Positions 1 through 7,938 of a DNA stretch of 23,341 nt are shown here, piece after piece; within the stretch, counting starts at the first letter, position 1; each line of letters starts with the position of its first letter. The notes under the pieces are model-generated. The model saw only the letters and a list, made by a program, of their open reading frames with translations, did not search any database and was not told the DNA's origin. The DNA is from Methanomassiliicoccales archaeon UBA147 (GTDB lineage: Archaea > Thermoplasmatota > Thermoplasmata > SG8-5). The stretch is taken from contig DAJR01000066.1 of the NCBI GenBank assembly GCA_002496385.1, positions 23,266-46,606 of the forward strand, given 5' to 3'. The position numbers were made by a program, and so were the translations under genes.

Positions 1-495
1 GAGAAGACCGGAAAGCTCATGGGAATCACCAACCCCAGGGACATGACATACATTCATTCATACGGCGGCGAAGCAATATTCTTTGAAAGCCTGGGAAAAG
101 GGAAGCTCATGGCCAGCAGGTGCGACAACCCAGATTGTGAATCCAAGGGATCTATATTCATGCCCTTCAGGATACACTGCCCGGACTGCCTGATGAAGAA
201 CACAGTTATGGACATTACCGACAGGGCCAAGGAAAAGGCCATAGTCCACTCCTTCATGATAACCGAGAGGACCGGGGCTTTCAACACCCTCCCGACTCCC
301 ATAAAATTCGTGAACGTGGAGTTCGAAGGCGTTTGCACGATACTCATGGGCGCGCTCATCCGCGGAGAGCCGAAGATTGGTATGCGCGTGGTGCCGATAT
401 TCAAGACGAAGGACCCTGACTACATCATCACCGACATGCTTTGGGTCCCGGCAGACTGGCCTGCGAAGGATCTGCCCGAAGGGTACAGCTATTGA
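1..495 (+). CDS. DUF35 Zn-ribbon/OB-fold acyl-CoA-associated protein (5' partial)
   Basis: The reading frame is open to the left edge, and the six codons before the first ATG (position 19) continue it, so the gene probably starts outside the window. The visible protein has a rubredoxin-like zinc ribbon with two Cys pairs (CDNPDC and CPDC), followed by a beta-rich OB-fold region (FVNVEFEGVCTILMGALIRG). This is the DUF35 architecture. In archaea DUF35 proteins bridge acetoacetyl-CoA thiolase and HMG-CoA synthase and help pass acetoacetyl-CoA into the mevalonate pathway. By inference the thiolase and HMG-CoA synthase genes lie just left of the window. That would fit the HMG-CoA reductase found further right at 5729. 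The family call is firm; the partner assignment rests on family knowledge. Confidence 0.87.
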   Translation, partial: EKTGKLMGITNPRDMTYIHSYGGEAIFFESLGKGKLMASRCDNPDCESKGSIFMPFRIHCPDCLMKNTVMDITDRAKEKAIVHSFMITERTGAFNTLPTPIKFVNVEFEGVCTILMGALIRGEPKIGMRVVPIFKTKDPDYIITDMLWVPADWPAKDLPEGYSY

Positions 496-503
496 GCGGG
501 AAC

Positions 504-533
504 GCCAGGCCGAAACCGGCCTGGCATTTTTCC
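504..533 (+). terminator. Hairpin terminator after the DUF35 gene
   Basis: A perfect 9-bp stem (gccaggccg at 504-512, cggcctggc at 517-525) with a 4-base loop is followed by a T-rich run. It starts 9 bases after the stop codon. The shape resembles an intrinsic terminator; in archaea the T-run is the more important part. Confidence 0.6.
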
Positions 534-629
534 ATTTTACTTTTCAGATTTCCAGAAATATTAAATATTGATGCTGTATCAGCCTTCATCCTGGCACCAG
601 AATAAACATGAAAAACCAACAGAAACAAC

Positions 630-649
630 ATTCCGTCCCCGGACGGAAT
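630..649. other. Perfect 9-bp palindrome just upstream of tRNA-Asn
   Basis: The arms attccgtcc (630-638 approx.) and ggacggaat (641-649) are separated by two bases, ending four bases before the mature tRNA 5' end. It would fold into a hairpin in the tRNA 5' leader. An AT-rich box at about 556-569 (aaatattaaatatt) could be the promoter, which would put this hairpin inside the primary transcript. Role unknown; a processing signal or the tail of an upstream transcript are both possible. Confidence 0.45.
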
Positions 650-653
650 GAAA

Positions 654-727
654 GCCGTCGTAGCTCAGCCTGGTGGAGCGGCTGACTGTTAATCAGCAGG
701 CCACAGGTTCAAATCCTGTCGACGGCG
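654..727 (+). tRNA. tRNA-Asn (anticodon GUU)
   Basis: The cloverleaf can be drawn by hand. The acceptor stem is gccgtcg (654-660) with cgacggc (720-726) and discriminator G727. The D arm begins gctc. The anticodon stem is gctga (681-685) with tcagc (693-697), and the 7-base loop ctgttaa holds anticodon GTT at 688-690. The T stem is acagg/cctgt around the loop ttcaaat. No intron is seen and CCA is not encoded. A T-run directly after position 727 is a likely RNA polymerase terminator. Confidence 0.96.
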
Positions 728-774
728 TTTTTTATTTGTCCAAAAGCAAATAAAAAACAAAAAATAAAAAATTC

Positions 775-871
775 GTCTAATTCTGAATTGTTTACAATAT
801 GAACCTAAGAATTAGACAGAACCGACAAACTAGCGAATCCCAGCTGCATCCAAACTGAGTCTGTTTGTCGG
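775..871. repeat. Two successive inverted repeats downstream of the tRNA
   Basis: The first pair is gtctaattct (775-784) and agaattagac (808-817). The second is ccgacaaac (822-830) and gtttgtcgg (863-871). Both are perfect (10 and 9 bp). They follow an A-rich stretch (742-772). The right arm of the second pair runs into the first copy of the 37-bp direct repeat. No reading frame is convincing here. It could be a structured transcript or the remnant of an insertion beside the tRNA gene. Confidence 0.5.
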
Positions 872-949
872 CGTTTGCATTGAATCGTTTCATCATCCTT
901 TCGCTAAGTATATTTGTCGGCGTTTGCATTGAATCGTCTCATCATCCTT
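864..949. repeat. 37-bp direct repeat, two copies
   Basis: Positions 864-900 and 913-949 are the same 37-base sequence with a single T/C difference, starting tttgtcggcg and ending catcatcctt. They are separated by 12 bases. Only two copies are present, so this is not a CRISPR array. The repeats lie between tRNA-Asn and the promoter of the next gene. The gap 736-1018 as a whole holds these repeats and no supported gene. Confidence 0.7.
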
Positions 950-1018
950 CGCATTGCATCTTGCAACCATATTGCAATGTAGGGACAATTAGTTTAATGC
1001 AACCACACCCCGGTCTCA

Positions 1019-1030
1019 GATACATTTATC
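1019..1030 (+). promoter_or_regulatory. TATA box for a likely leaderless membrane-protein gene
   Basis: The AT-rich box gatacatttatc is centred about 25 bp before the ATG at 1048. That places the transcription start at or next to the start codon. No Shine-Dalgarno sequence is seen, consistent with a leaderless transcript. Confidence 0.5.
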
Positions 1031-1047
1031 ATTCTCAACCACATCAT

Positions 1048-1632
1048 ATGGTCATGGACCACGGCCACCTGTTCCGCAGGATGTTCCATCTATGCGCCCC
1101 GGCCATTCTCGTGTATTACCTTCTTCCGGGGAAAGTTTTCGGGGTTCCGAGGGAGGCATGGGTCCTCGCGGTACTCCTTGGCCTTCTGGTCATCGAAGCG
1201 ATGAGGCTCTTCACCGGCCGGGCTTTCTTCGGCCTGAGGGAATATGAGAAAGGGCAATTGTCCGCCTTCGCATGGGCCGGCATAGGTGTCACTATTGCCT
1301 TTCTGTTTTTTCCGATGCCGTTCGTTGTGTGTGCGGTTTTTGGCCTGGCATGGACCGACCCGCTTATAGGGGAGATGCGCAGGAGAAAATTGATGAGGTA
1401 CTATCCGGGCATCCCGCTGATAATCTATTTTTGCATATCCGCATCATGCCTTCTGGCAATCTCCGGATTCACCAAAATACAGGTTGTCATTCTTAGCATA
1501 GTGGGAAGCATCGTCGCTATTTCGGTTGAGAAGCCGAAACTTCCGATCGATGACGATTTTCTGATGCTGGTCGTACCACTGGCAGCAGTAACAATAATCA
1601 ATTGGTACATGAATTTCACCGGTTTGGTATAA
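1048..1632 (+). CDS. Dolichol/phytol-kinase-like integral membrane protein
   Basis: The protein is about 194 residues with roughly six hydrophobic segments. Near the N-terminus, HLFRRMFHLCAP matches the R-x-x-F-H start typical of SEC59/phytol-kinase-type CTP-dependent kinases and related cytidylyltransferases. In the middle, LAWTDPLIGEMRRRK resembles their (A)DPxxxxxGR loop. The stretch EKPKLPIDDDFLMLVVPL resembles the conserved E...DDN...PL segment near the end. The likely role is CTP-dependent phosphorylation of a polyprenol or isoprenoid alcohol in the membrane. An upstream in-frame start at 865 is possible but would run through the direct repeats; the TATA spacing favours 1048 (or ATG 1054). 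The substrate cannot be told from sequence. Confidence 0.68.
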   Translation: MVMDHGHLFRRMFHLCAPAILVYYLLPGKVFGVPREAWVLAVLLGLLVIEAMRLFTGRAFFGLREYEKGQLSAFAWAGIGVTIAFLFFPMPFVVCAVFGLAWTDPLIGEMRRRKLMRYYPGIPLIIYFCISASCLLAISGFTKIQVVILSIVGSIVAISVEKPKLPIDDDFLMLVVPLAAVTIINWYMNFTGLV

Positions 1633-1724
1633 TTGACCAGACGGATTGAAGTGCAATAATGTCAATTAACAAAATGGTAGAAACATTTATAGGTAAGAAG
1701 GGAATATTGGGTATAGGTGAACAA

Positions 1725-1958
1725 ATGGCTGTAGGATTTGTATTGATTTCAACAGCACCAGCAAAGGAACATGAGGTTTACAACGAACTCCTGAAGGTAA
1801 AGGAGATCGTCGAACTTCACCCGCTGTTCGGTGAATATGACCTCATCGCCAAGATCGAGGCGGACGACTTCAATGTCCTGGGACAGGTAGTCGTGGACAA
1901 AGTGAGATCGATACCCGGCGTAATCGATACAAAAACGCTTACAGGCATGAAATTCTGA
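1725..1958 (+). CDS. Stand-alone Lrp/AsnC ligand-binding (RAM) domain protein
   Basis: This 77-residue protein is a single alpha/beta RAM domain: the beta strand AVGFVLISTAP, then helix EVYNELLKVKEIVELHPLFGEYDLIAKIEADD, then VRSIPGVIDTKTLTGMKF. It has no DNA-binding helix-turn-helix. Such short proteins usually bind small ligands such as amino acids, or modulate full-length Lrp proteins as dimers/octamers. The start at 1725 is chosen because aggtga (1715-1720) precedes it, a TATA-like box (acatttatagg) lies at about 1683-1692, and 77 residues is the usual family size. An in-frame ATG at 1659 would add 22 residues that overlap this promoter. Confidence 0.82.
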   Translation: MAVGFVLISTAPAKEHEVYNELLKVKEIVELHPLFGEYDLIAKIEADDFNVLGQVVVDKVRSIPGVIDTKTLTGMKF

Positions 1959-1967
1959 GGTGTGAAC

Positions 1968-2279
1968 ATGGAATTCGACATAATGTGGACATTCATCCTG
2001 ATATTCCTCATGATTTTTGGATTGGGATTGCTCATCGCAGGCATATTTACAGTGTATTTCGGCAGCGGAAAGAGTCGGGGGATCGGCGCGGGCCTCCTTG
2101 TCGGTGGAATAGTGCTCGCTCTCCTGGTATTCCTGATGGATTACATGAACATAATAATGCCGGCAGACATGTACCTGTGGAAGGATGTTGTCTTCCCAGG
2201 TCTCATCTGGCTTGGGGCAGCAATCGTCGGCGGACTTGCAGCTGTGGGAATGTTCCTGCTCGCAATAATGAAATCCTAG
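1968..2279 (+). CDS. Small membrane protein, three predicted helices
   Basis: 103 residues with hydrophobic spans at about 5-28, 38-57 and 73-100, and very few charges except a GKSRG loop. I do not recognise a family. The start ATG at 1968 has gaggtg six bases upstream and lies 9 bp after the Lrp-like gene, so the two are probably co-transcribed. The gene converges on pyrG; the gap 2280-2366 has no clear terminator hairpin. Confidence 0.65.
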   Translation: MEFDIMWTFILIFLMIFGLGLLIAGIFTVYFGSGKSRGIGAGLLVGGIVLALLVFLMDYMNIIMPADMYLWKDVVFPGLIWLGAAIVGGLAAVGMFLLAIMKS

Positions 2280-2366
2280 ATTGGCATGCATAGGAACGGA
2301 TAATTTATTTCAAAAGCACAGCCATGGCACTGGTTATTTCCGCCTGTCGTGTGCCGTGCAATATAA

Positions 2367-3983
2367 TTATTCTTTCTTCTTTTTGTAATATTGCTTCGCA
2401 GCCATCACCAGTCCCAGATGAACCTTGGATGGGTTCCCGGGGCGGGATTTGAACTCAGGATGAAACTGTGTTGCCATGAAAAAAGGATGGCCAGCCAGTT
2501 CGGCAACCTCCATCCTCGAGCCATCTTTGGAACGTCCGGTGAACCTCAATCCGGAGGCTTCGATATTTTTTATGAATAATGGATTGACCTCAAATCTGTG
2601 CCTGTGCCTCTCCGATATCTTTGTCTTGCCAGAATAGAGCTTGGCTGCCATGCTTCCTTTGTTCAATGTGACATCGTGAGCGCCCAGTCTCATTGTCGCG
2701 CCCATGTCCCTTACGCCTTTCTGCTCGGGAAGGATGTCGATGACAGGATACTTCGACTTTGGATTGAACTCGGAGCTGTTGGCATCCTTCAGCTTCATCA
2801 CGTTCCTGCTGAATTCTATGACTGCCAACTGGAACCCGAGGCACACCCCGAGGATCGGTATACCACTTTCCCTGGCATACCGTATAGCGTTTATCTTACC
2901 TTCGACACCTCTGTCGCCGAATCCGCCGGGGATGAGGATCCCGTCGAACCCGCGCAGAAGTTTTTCATATCCCTTTTTCTCCAGGTCTTCGCCCTCTATC
3001 CACCGCAAGTTAACTTTAACCTGGGCCTCGGCCGACGCATGGTGGAAGGCTTCGATGTGGCTGATGTAGGAATCCTTGAGCTCGGTGTATTTCCCCACCA
3101 CCGCGATTTCAACTGTCGATTTCGGATTCATCAGATTATGGACGAACGCATCCCATTTCTTCATATTGGCCTTCGGGCGGTCTATCTTCATCTTCCTGAG
3201 TAGGTAATCAGTTATCCCTTGCTTGTCGAGAATGCTTGGCACCAGATAAATCGACTCGGCATCCGGGGCGCTCACCACGGCTTCCAGAGGCACATCGCAG
3301 AACAGGGATATCTTCCGTTTGATGTCATATTCAATCGGCTCCTTCCCCCTGGCCACAATGACGTTGGGGATGATCCCGATGGCCCTCAGCTCCTTGACAG
3401 AATGCTGGGTCGGTTTCGTCTTTTGCTCTCCGACCGAGCCCAGGACCGGAACAAGAGTGGTGTGAACGAAGATGCAGTTCTCGTCGCCTCCAGATTCCCT
3501 GTTCAGCTGCCTTACGGCCTCAAGGAATGGCATGGATTCGATGTCGCCCACAGTCCCGCCGAGTTCAACAAGCGTGACGTCGGCTCCCGAGGACTCGCTC
3601 ACCTTCTTAATCCTCTCTTTGATCTCATTTGTGACATGGGGAATGATCTGGACGGTCTTTCCAAGGTAATCCCCCCTGCGCTCCCTCTCAATCACTGTTC
3701 TGTAAACCTTCCCGGTGGTGATATTGTGGTCGCTGGACAGTTCCACATCGAGGAATCTCTCGTAATTTCCGAGGTCAAGGTCGGCCTCTCCGCCGTCGTT
3801 TAGAACATATACCTCGCCGTGCTGGTATGGGTTCATCGTCCCTGCGTCGCAATTCAGGTAGGGATCGATTTTCACCGCTGTGACCTTGAGGCCCCTGCCG
3901 ACCAGCAATCGGCCTATCGAAGAAGCCGTTATCCCTTTTCCCAATCCGGACAAAACACCGCCCGTGACTATTATGTATTTCAT
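2367..3983 (-). CDS. pyrG: CTP synthase (glutamine hydrolysing)
   Basis: The 538-residue product has the full family length. It makes CTP from UTP, ATP and glutamine in the cytoplasm, the last step of pyrimidine nucleotide synthesis. The amidoligase domain starts [17 protein letters not shown] with its P-loop and contains [21 protein letters not shown]. The C-terminal class I glutaminase domain has the oxyanion strand PGGFGDRG, the nucleophile elbow [10 protein letters not shown] and the late HPEF catalytic pair. The C-terminus is lysine-rich (KKKKE). The start is set at the second of two adjacent ATG codons because family members begin MKYI(I/V)VTGG. The gene appears to have its own TATA box. 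Confidence 0.97.
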   Translation of the reverse strand: MKYIIVTGGVLSGLGKGITASSIGRLLVGRGLKVTAVKIDPYLNCDAGTMNPYQHGEVYVLNDGGEADLDLGNYERFLDVELSSDHNITTGKVYRTVIERERRGDYLGKTVQIIPHVTNEIKERIKKVSESSGADVTLVELGGTVGDIESMPFLEAVRQLNRESGGDENCIFVHTTLVPVLGSVGEQKTKPTQHSVKELRAIGIIPNVIVARGKEPIEYDIKRKISLFCDVPLEAVVSAPDAESIYLVPSILDKQGITDYLLRKMKIDRPKANMKKWDAFVHNLMNPKSTVEIAVVGKYTELKDSYISHIEAFHHASAEAQVKVNLRWIEGEDLEKKGYEKLLRGFDGILIPGGFGDRGVEGKINAIRYARESGIPILGVCLGFQLAVIEFSRNVMKLKDANSSEFNPKSKYPVIDILPEQKGVRDMGATMRLGAHDVTLNKGSMAAKLYSGKTKISERHRHRFEVNPLFIKNIEASGLRFTGRSKDGSRMEVAELAGHPFFMATQFHPEFKSRPGNPSKVHLGLVMAAKQYYKKKKE

Positions 3984-4012
3984 CATATCACGGGCGTTGC
4001 AGATAGCCGACC

Positions 4013-4028
4013 AACCTTTTAAAGGTTT
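4013..4028 (-). promoter_or_regulatory. TATA box for pyrG
   Basis: The near-palindromic box aaccttttaaaggttt is centred about 35 bp before the pyrG start. It lies just before and overlapping the 3' end region of the upstream DUF1846 gene. pyrG can therefore be transcribed independently of that gene. Confidence 0.55.
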
Positions 4029-4036
4029 AGATACAG

Positions 4037-5554
4037 TCAACCGACATGAAGGCTCTTCGAGGCGAATTGCGGGTCTGTCGTGAGATTCACCCTGAGCCGT
4101 CGGAGGCCTGTCTCATCGCCCGGACTGGGCATGTGGGTCAGATGCACTTCGCATCCCTTAAGGTCGCCAAGCTTTTCCATGGCATACTGTGCCGTCGGAT
4201 TCGCTGCGGCGCTGATGCTCAATGCAATGAGCGTGTCGTTTAGGTCCAGGCTTACGGCCTTCTCTTCCAGTATCTGTCTTTCAAGAATGCCTATGGAAGC
4301 AATGATGTTCGGAGAAATCAAATGGATGCGGTCAGGCACCTCCGCAAGCACCTTTATCGAATTCAGAACCATGCTGGAAGGCGCGCTCATGAGGAGTGAG
4401 CTTTTACCGGTCAGTATCTTTCCGTTCCTGAGTTCAATCGCGGCTCCCGCAGATATTCCGAACTCTGCTCCGGCCTTCCTCGCAGCCTCCTCGGCTGCTT
4501 TTCTGGCCGGCTCGACCACCGAGCGGTCCTCGGGTTTTACACCGGTCTGCTCCATCAGATGCTCGGCCAGCTTGACCGTGGTTTTGCTTATGAAACCGAG
4601 CATGAACTCGCTGTTGTACCGGAAAACGCGCCGGATGATCTCCTGTTTGGCGGCATACTGGACTGCTTCGTCATCCACAATGCCGAAACCTGCCATGTTC
4701 ACGCCCATGTCTGTTGGAGAGTTGTAAGGCGATTCGGCTTCCATTATCTTTTCCAGTATCCGTTTCAATACCGGGAATACCTCCACGTCCCTGTTGTAAT
4801 TTACAGTTTCCACGCCATAGGCCTTCAGGTGATACGGGTCTATCATGTTGAAATCCCCGAGGTCGGCGGTCGCGGCCTCATAAGCAACATTTACCGGGTG
4901 CTTCAGCGGGATGTTCCATATCGGAAAAGTCTCGAATTTTGAATAACCCGATTTGATGCCCTGTTTGTAATCATGGTACATCTGGGAAAGGCAGGTGGCC
5001 AGTTTACCGCTGCCCGGTCCCGGGGCGGTGACTATTACGAGGGACTTCTTGGTAGGCACATATTCGTTCTTCCCGTAGCCCTCGTCGCTGACAATCAAAT
5101 CAACATTGCTCGGATAGCCCTGGGTGTGCATGTGGGTGAATACGCTGATGTCCCGCCGCTCCAGCTTGTTCTTGAAAACATTGACGGCAGGCTGGTCCTG
5201 GAATCTCGTAATGACAACCGCGGTGATGTCGATGCCCCAGTCCCTCAGGTCGTCAATGAGCTTCATGGCATCCGCATCGTATGTGATGCCGAAATCCGCC
5301 CGGATCTTCCTCCTTTCGATGTCGCCGGCATAGATGCAGAGAAGAATGTCTGCGCGGTCCTTCAGCTTTTGAAGCAGCCGCATCTTGACGTTCGGGTCGA
5401 ACCCCGGCAGAACCCTCGAGGCATGCATGTCGTAGATTATCTTCCCGCCGAACTCAAGGTAGAGTTTGTTCTCGACCTTGTCCATCCTTTTCATTATCGC
5501 ATCGGTCTGTTCCTTCAGGTATTTTTCATTGTCAAAGCCTGTTCTGTTGAGCAT
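4037..5554 (-). CDS. DUF1846 family protein
   Basis: About 505 residues, the usual length for this family (PF08903, UPF0371), which is common in Firmicutes and patchy in archaea. Hallmarks are [11 protein letters not shown] at the N-terminus, [23 protein letters not shown], the loop [20 protein letters not shown] (a P-loop-like Gly-rich turn) and a second alpha/beta domain from about residue 330. Its biochemical role has not been established to my knowledge. The start at 5554 is chosen because gcggtgc precedes it and because homologues begin near [11 protein letters not shown]; an ATG at 5584 would add ten residues. It lies 54 bp before pyrG on the same strand. A TATA-like box (ctttaaaacc on the minus strand) sits at about 5632-5642. 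Confidence 0.9.
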   Translation of the reverse strand: MLNRTGFDNEKYLKEQTDAIMKRMDKVENKLYLEFGGKIIYDMHASRVLPGFDPNVKMRLLQKLKDRADILLCIYAGDIERRKIRADFGITYDADAMKLIDDLRDWGIDITAVVITRFQDQPAVNVFKNKLERRDISVFTHMHTQGYPSNVDLIVSDEGYGKNEYVPTKKSLVIVTAPGPGSGKLATCLSQMYHDYKQGIKSGYSKFETFPIWNIPLKHPVNVAYEAATADLGDFNMIDPYHLKAYGVETVNYNRDVEVFPVLKRILEKIMEAESPYNSPTDMGVNMAGFGIVDDEAVQYAAKQEIIRRVFRYNSEFMLGFISKTTVKLAEHLMEQTGVKPEDRSVVEPARKAAEEAARKAGAEFGISAGAAIELRNGKILTGKSSLLMSAPSSMVLNSIKVLAEVPDRIHLISPNIIASIGILERQILEEKAVSLDLNDTLIALSISAAANPTAQYAMEKLGDLKGCEVHLTHMPSPGDETGLRRLRVNLTTDPQFASKSLHVG

Positions 5555-5684
5555 TTTATGCACCGCAATTCGGACCATTGGCATCGAAATTCGGAATGTC
5601 GTATGCGCGGTCCCGCATATGATGGTCTAGGCGGTTTTAAAGATTGCCCTGCGCACGCATGGTTTTGGTACCGGAAGATGCCAA

Positions 5685-5695
5685 ATGTTTTATCC
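5685..5695 (+). promoter_or_regulatory. TATA box for the HMG-CoA reductase operon
   Basis: The box atgttttatcc lies about 39 bp ahead of the ATG at 5729, which also has ggtga at 5720-5724. The transcript would have a short leader. The divergent DUF1846 promoter lies about 45 bp to the left. Confidence 0.5.
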
Positions 5696-5728
5696 TCCGC
5701 GGTTATTTGCATCGGCATCGGTGAGTGA

Positions 5729-7012
5729 ATGAAGACCTCCAACATAAGCGGATTTTATAAAATGGGCATGAAAGAGAGACTGCAAATCGTGAAGGATTTC
5801 GCAGGTCTGACCGATGAAGAAGCCAGCATGATCGGCGGAACCGGGATTCTCGACCCTGCGAAGGCAGACAGGATGGTCGAGAATGTAATCGGCACAATGC
5901 CAGTGACGCTGGGAATTGCAACCAACTTCATCGTGAACGGAAGGGAGGTCCTCGTACCGATGGCGACCGAGGAGCCGTCCGTCATCGCTGCCGCCTCGAA
6001 TGCGGCAAAGCTTGCCAGGGAGACCGGCGGATTCAGGGCGGAGTCCACCGAGCCAATCATGATCGGCCAGATCCAGCTCACGCATCTTAAGAACCCGGAC
6101 GTCGCGATGAAGTCTATACAATCCCATAAATCCGAATTGCTTGAGCTTGCCAATTCCAAAGACCCGATGCTGATCAAGCTGGGGGGTGGGGCAAGGGACC
6201 TGGAGGTCAGGAAGATCGAGACCAAAGCCGGCACTATGCTGATTAACCACCTGATCGTGAATTGCCTGGATGCCATGGGTGCAAATGCCGTCAACACGAT
6301 GGCTGAAGCTATCTCACCAAGGATAGAGGAACTGACAGGCGGCAAGGTCTATCTGAGAATCATCTCAAACCTGGCAATCCACCGGCTGGCGAAGGCACAG
6401 GCTGTGTTTTCAAAGGAATCGCTGGGAGGGGACGAAGTGGTCGATGCAATCCTGGAAGCGTACGCATTTGCCGCGGCCGACCCATTCAGGGCAGCCACCC
6501 ACAACAAGGGGATAATGAACGGAATCGACGCGGTGGTGCTGGCAACTGGCAACGACTACAGGGCGATCGAGGCCGGGGCCCATGCATATGCCGCTTACAA
6601 ACAGGGCGGATACACGCCGTTGACCCATTACGAAAAGAATGATGCCGGTGACATCCTGGGAACTATCGAATTGCCGATGGCGGTCGGCCTTATCGGGGGA
6701 GCCACAGCGGTCCATCCGACAGCCAAAGCCTGCGTCAGAGTGCTCGGCATCAAGAGCGCCGCTGAACTTGGCCAGATCATTGCATCGGTGGGGCTGGCCC
6801 AGAATTTCGCGGCCCTCAAAGCGCTCGCAACCGAGGGCATTCAGAGAGGTCACATGTCATTGCATGCAAGGAACATCATCGCCATGGCAGCCGAGAAGGC
6901 CGGTATCAAGCCCACTCCGGAAATGGTGGATAAGATAACCGAAATTCTCATCAAAGAGAAGAAGGTCCGCATGGACAGGGCCGAGGAATTGCTCAGGGAG
7001 CACGCCGGATGA
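5729..7012 (+). CDS. Hydroxymethylglutaryl-CoA reductase, class II
   Basis: The enzyme reduces HMG-CoA to mevalonate, the committed step to archaeal isoprenoid lipids. The 427-residue protein matches the class II (bacterial/Pseudomonas mevalonii-like) form along its whole length. Visible features are ENVIGT (51-56), the substrate-site EEPS with catalytic Glu at about 82, the dinucleotide helix DAMGANAVNTMAEA (181-194), ATHNKGIMNGID with catalytic Lys260, ATGND with Asp276, and the mobile flap with RGHMSLHARN (His375). Class II enzymes often prefer NADH, but cofactor choice is not proven here. Thermoplasmata and Archaeoglobus use this class in place of the class I enzyme of most archaea. The stop overlaps the next start by four bases (ATGA). 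Confidence 0.96.
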   Translation: MKTSNISGFYKMGMKERLQIVKDFAGLTDEEASMIGGTGILDPAKADRMVENVIGTMPVTLGIATNFIVNGREVLVPMATEEPSVIAAASNAAKLARETGGFRAESTEPIMIGQIQLTHLKNPDVAMKSIQSHKSELLELANSKDPMLIKLGGGARDLEVRKIETKAGTMLINHLIVNCLDAMGANAVNTMAEAISPRIEELTGGKVYLRIISNLAIHRLAKAQAVFSKESLGGDEVVDAILEAYAFAAADPFRAATHNKGIMNGIDAVVLATGNDYRAIEAGAHAYAAYKQGGYTPLTHYEKNDAGDILGTIELPMAVGLIGGATAVHPTAKACVRVLGIKSAAELGQIIASVGLAQNFAALKALATEGIQRGHMSLHARNIIAMAAEKAGIKPTPEMVDKITEILIKEKKVRMDRAEELLREHAG

Positions 7013-7800
7013 ATACTGACAGGGCAATAGAGTTCATACGGAAAAATGGAAACAGGTTCGAGCAGGCGAGGTTGGACCACACCCTCGGATTGGGGTTTGA
7101 CCCGGGGAGTGTAATGGCCGGATTTTCACAGCTCCAGAATCCTGACGGAGGGTTTCCCTACGCGGATGAAAAGGGGTTTCCAAGCTGCCTGAGCAACACG
7201 ACCATGGCCCTCCATACTTTGCTTGAGTTGGAATTGGTAAACGAGAAAACGACAAAGTTGACAATTGGTTTTTTCAAGAAAATGCAGAAGGACAACGGGA
7301 CATGGGAGGAGAATGAAAAGGTAAAACCCCTTAACCCGCCTTTCTGGGACATGCCCGGCGATGAGAAAACCACGATATGGCTGACCGCGGACGTTGCAGA
7401 CCTTCTTCAGAGGTCTGGAAACCCCGTTCCCAAAAAAACAATCGACTACCTGGCAGGACTGCAAGGGCCGACGGGAAGGCTCAAAGGGTTCTACCATGCC
7501 ACATGGATAGCTCTTTCGGTTTTCGGAAGGAAAGGCCATTACAACAGGAAAATATGGTCGGGCGCGCTTGCATTTCTCGAGAGCGAGGATATCAGCGACT
7601 GGGACGCGTCCTGCATCGCTTGGTGCCTTGATTCGATGAAGCATGGCGGAGTAGGAAAATCTTCAAAATTGTGGGACAAACTGAAAAGCCAGCTTTCCGC
7701 CACGCAGGAGCAGGACGGCGGTTGGCCATCAGAGGGCGGAGAAACAATGAGGCCGAGGGATGCCAATTCAATACTTTCGGCACTGATGGGTATTGACTGA
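7009..7800 (+). CDS. Terpenoid-cyclase/prenyltransferase-repeat (alpha-barrel) protein
   Basis: 263 residues made of alpha-alpha repeats with QW-like signatures: QLQNPDGGFPY (41-51), MQKDNGTWEE (92-101), LQGPTGRLKGFYHATW (151-166) and TQEQDGGWPSEGG (232-244). These resemble the squalene-hopene cyclase / protein prenyltransferase beta-subunit superfamily. It is much shorter than a two-domain squalene cyclase (about 630 residues). I see no clear DxDD acid motif (only SDWDAS at 196-201) and no obvious Asp/Cys/His zinc set. It could be a single-barrel isoprenoid-binding or cyclase-like enzyme. The ATGA overlap with HMG-CoA reductase implies translational coupling and a role linked to isoprenoids (inference). 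Confidence 0.72.
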   Translation: MNTDRAIEFIRKNGNRFEQARLDHTLGLGFDPGSVMAGFSQLQNPDGGFPYADEKGFPSCLSNTTMALHTLLELELVNEKTTKLTIGFFKKMQKDNGTWEENEKVKPLNPPFWDMPGDEKTTIWLTADVADLLQRSGNPVPKKTIDYLAGLQGPTGRLKGFYHATWIALSVFGRKGHYNRKIWSGALAFLESEDISDWDASCIAWCLDSMKHGGVGKSSKLWDKLKSQLSATQEQDGGWPSEGGETMRPRDANSILSALMGID

Positions 7801-7834
7801 ATTAACCCGATTTTCTTAGTAGGTTTAACCATCA

Positions 7835-7938
7835 ATATTATATACAAGCATGACTTCCCAGCGAATCACCTCAAATACAAAGGGCAATAATTCTTTGGTC
7901 TTGAGGAAAAGTGAATCCAAAATGGAAAAGTGATACAC
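7835..7938 (+). promoter_or_regulatory. Promoter and leader of the giant surface-protein gene
   Basis: A TATA box (atattatataca) lies at 7835-7846, giving a leader of about 70 bases. In the leader, cctcaa (7869-7874) pairs with ttgagg (7901-7906) and caaag (7878-7882) with ctttg (7893-7897), forming a small hairpin. The ribosome site aagtgat (7928-7934) precedes the ATG at 7939. Confidence 0.45.

Noticed and set aside
864..949. Two 37-bp direct repeats as a CRISPR array
   Set aside because: Only two copies with a 12-base spacer, no cas genes nearby and no regular spacer length.
865..1047. N-terminal extension of the kinase-like membrane protein from position 865
   Set aside because: The extension would be encoded by the two direct repeats and the promoter; TATA spacing supports the ATG at 1048.
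1749..2291. 180-codon minus-strand frame rich in His, Cys and Glu
   Set aside because: It is the mirror of the Lrp-like and small membrane genes, which have promoter and ribosome sites on the plus strand.
2598..3803. Long plus-strand open frames opposite pyrG
   Set aside because: They are antisense shadows of a well-conserved CTP synthase gene.
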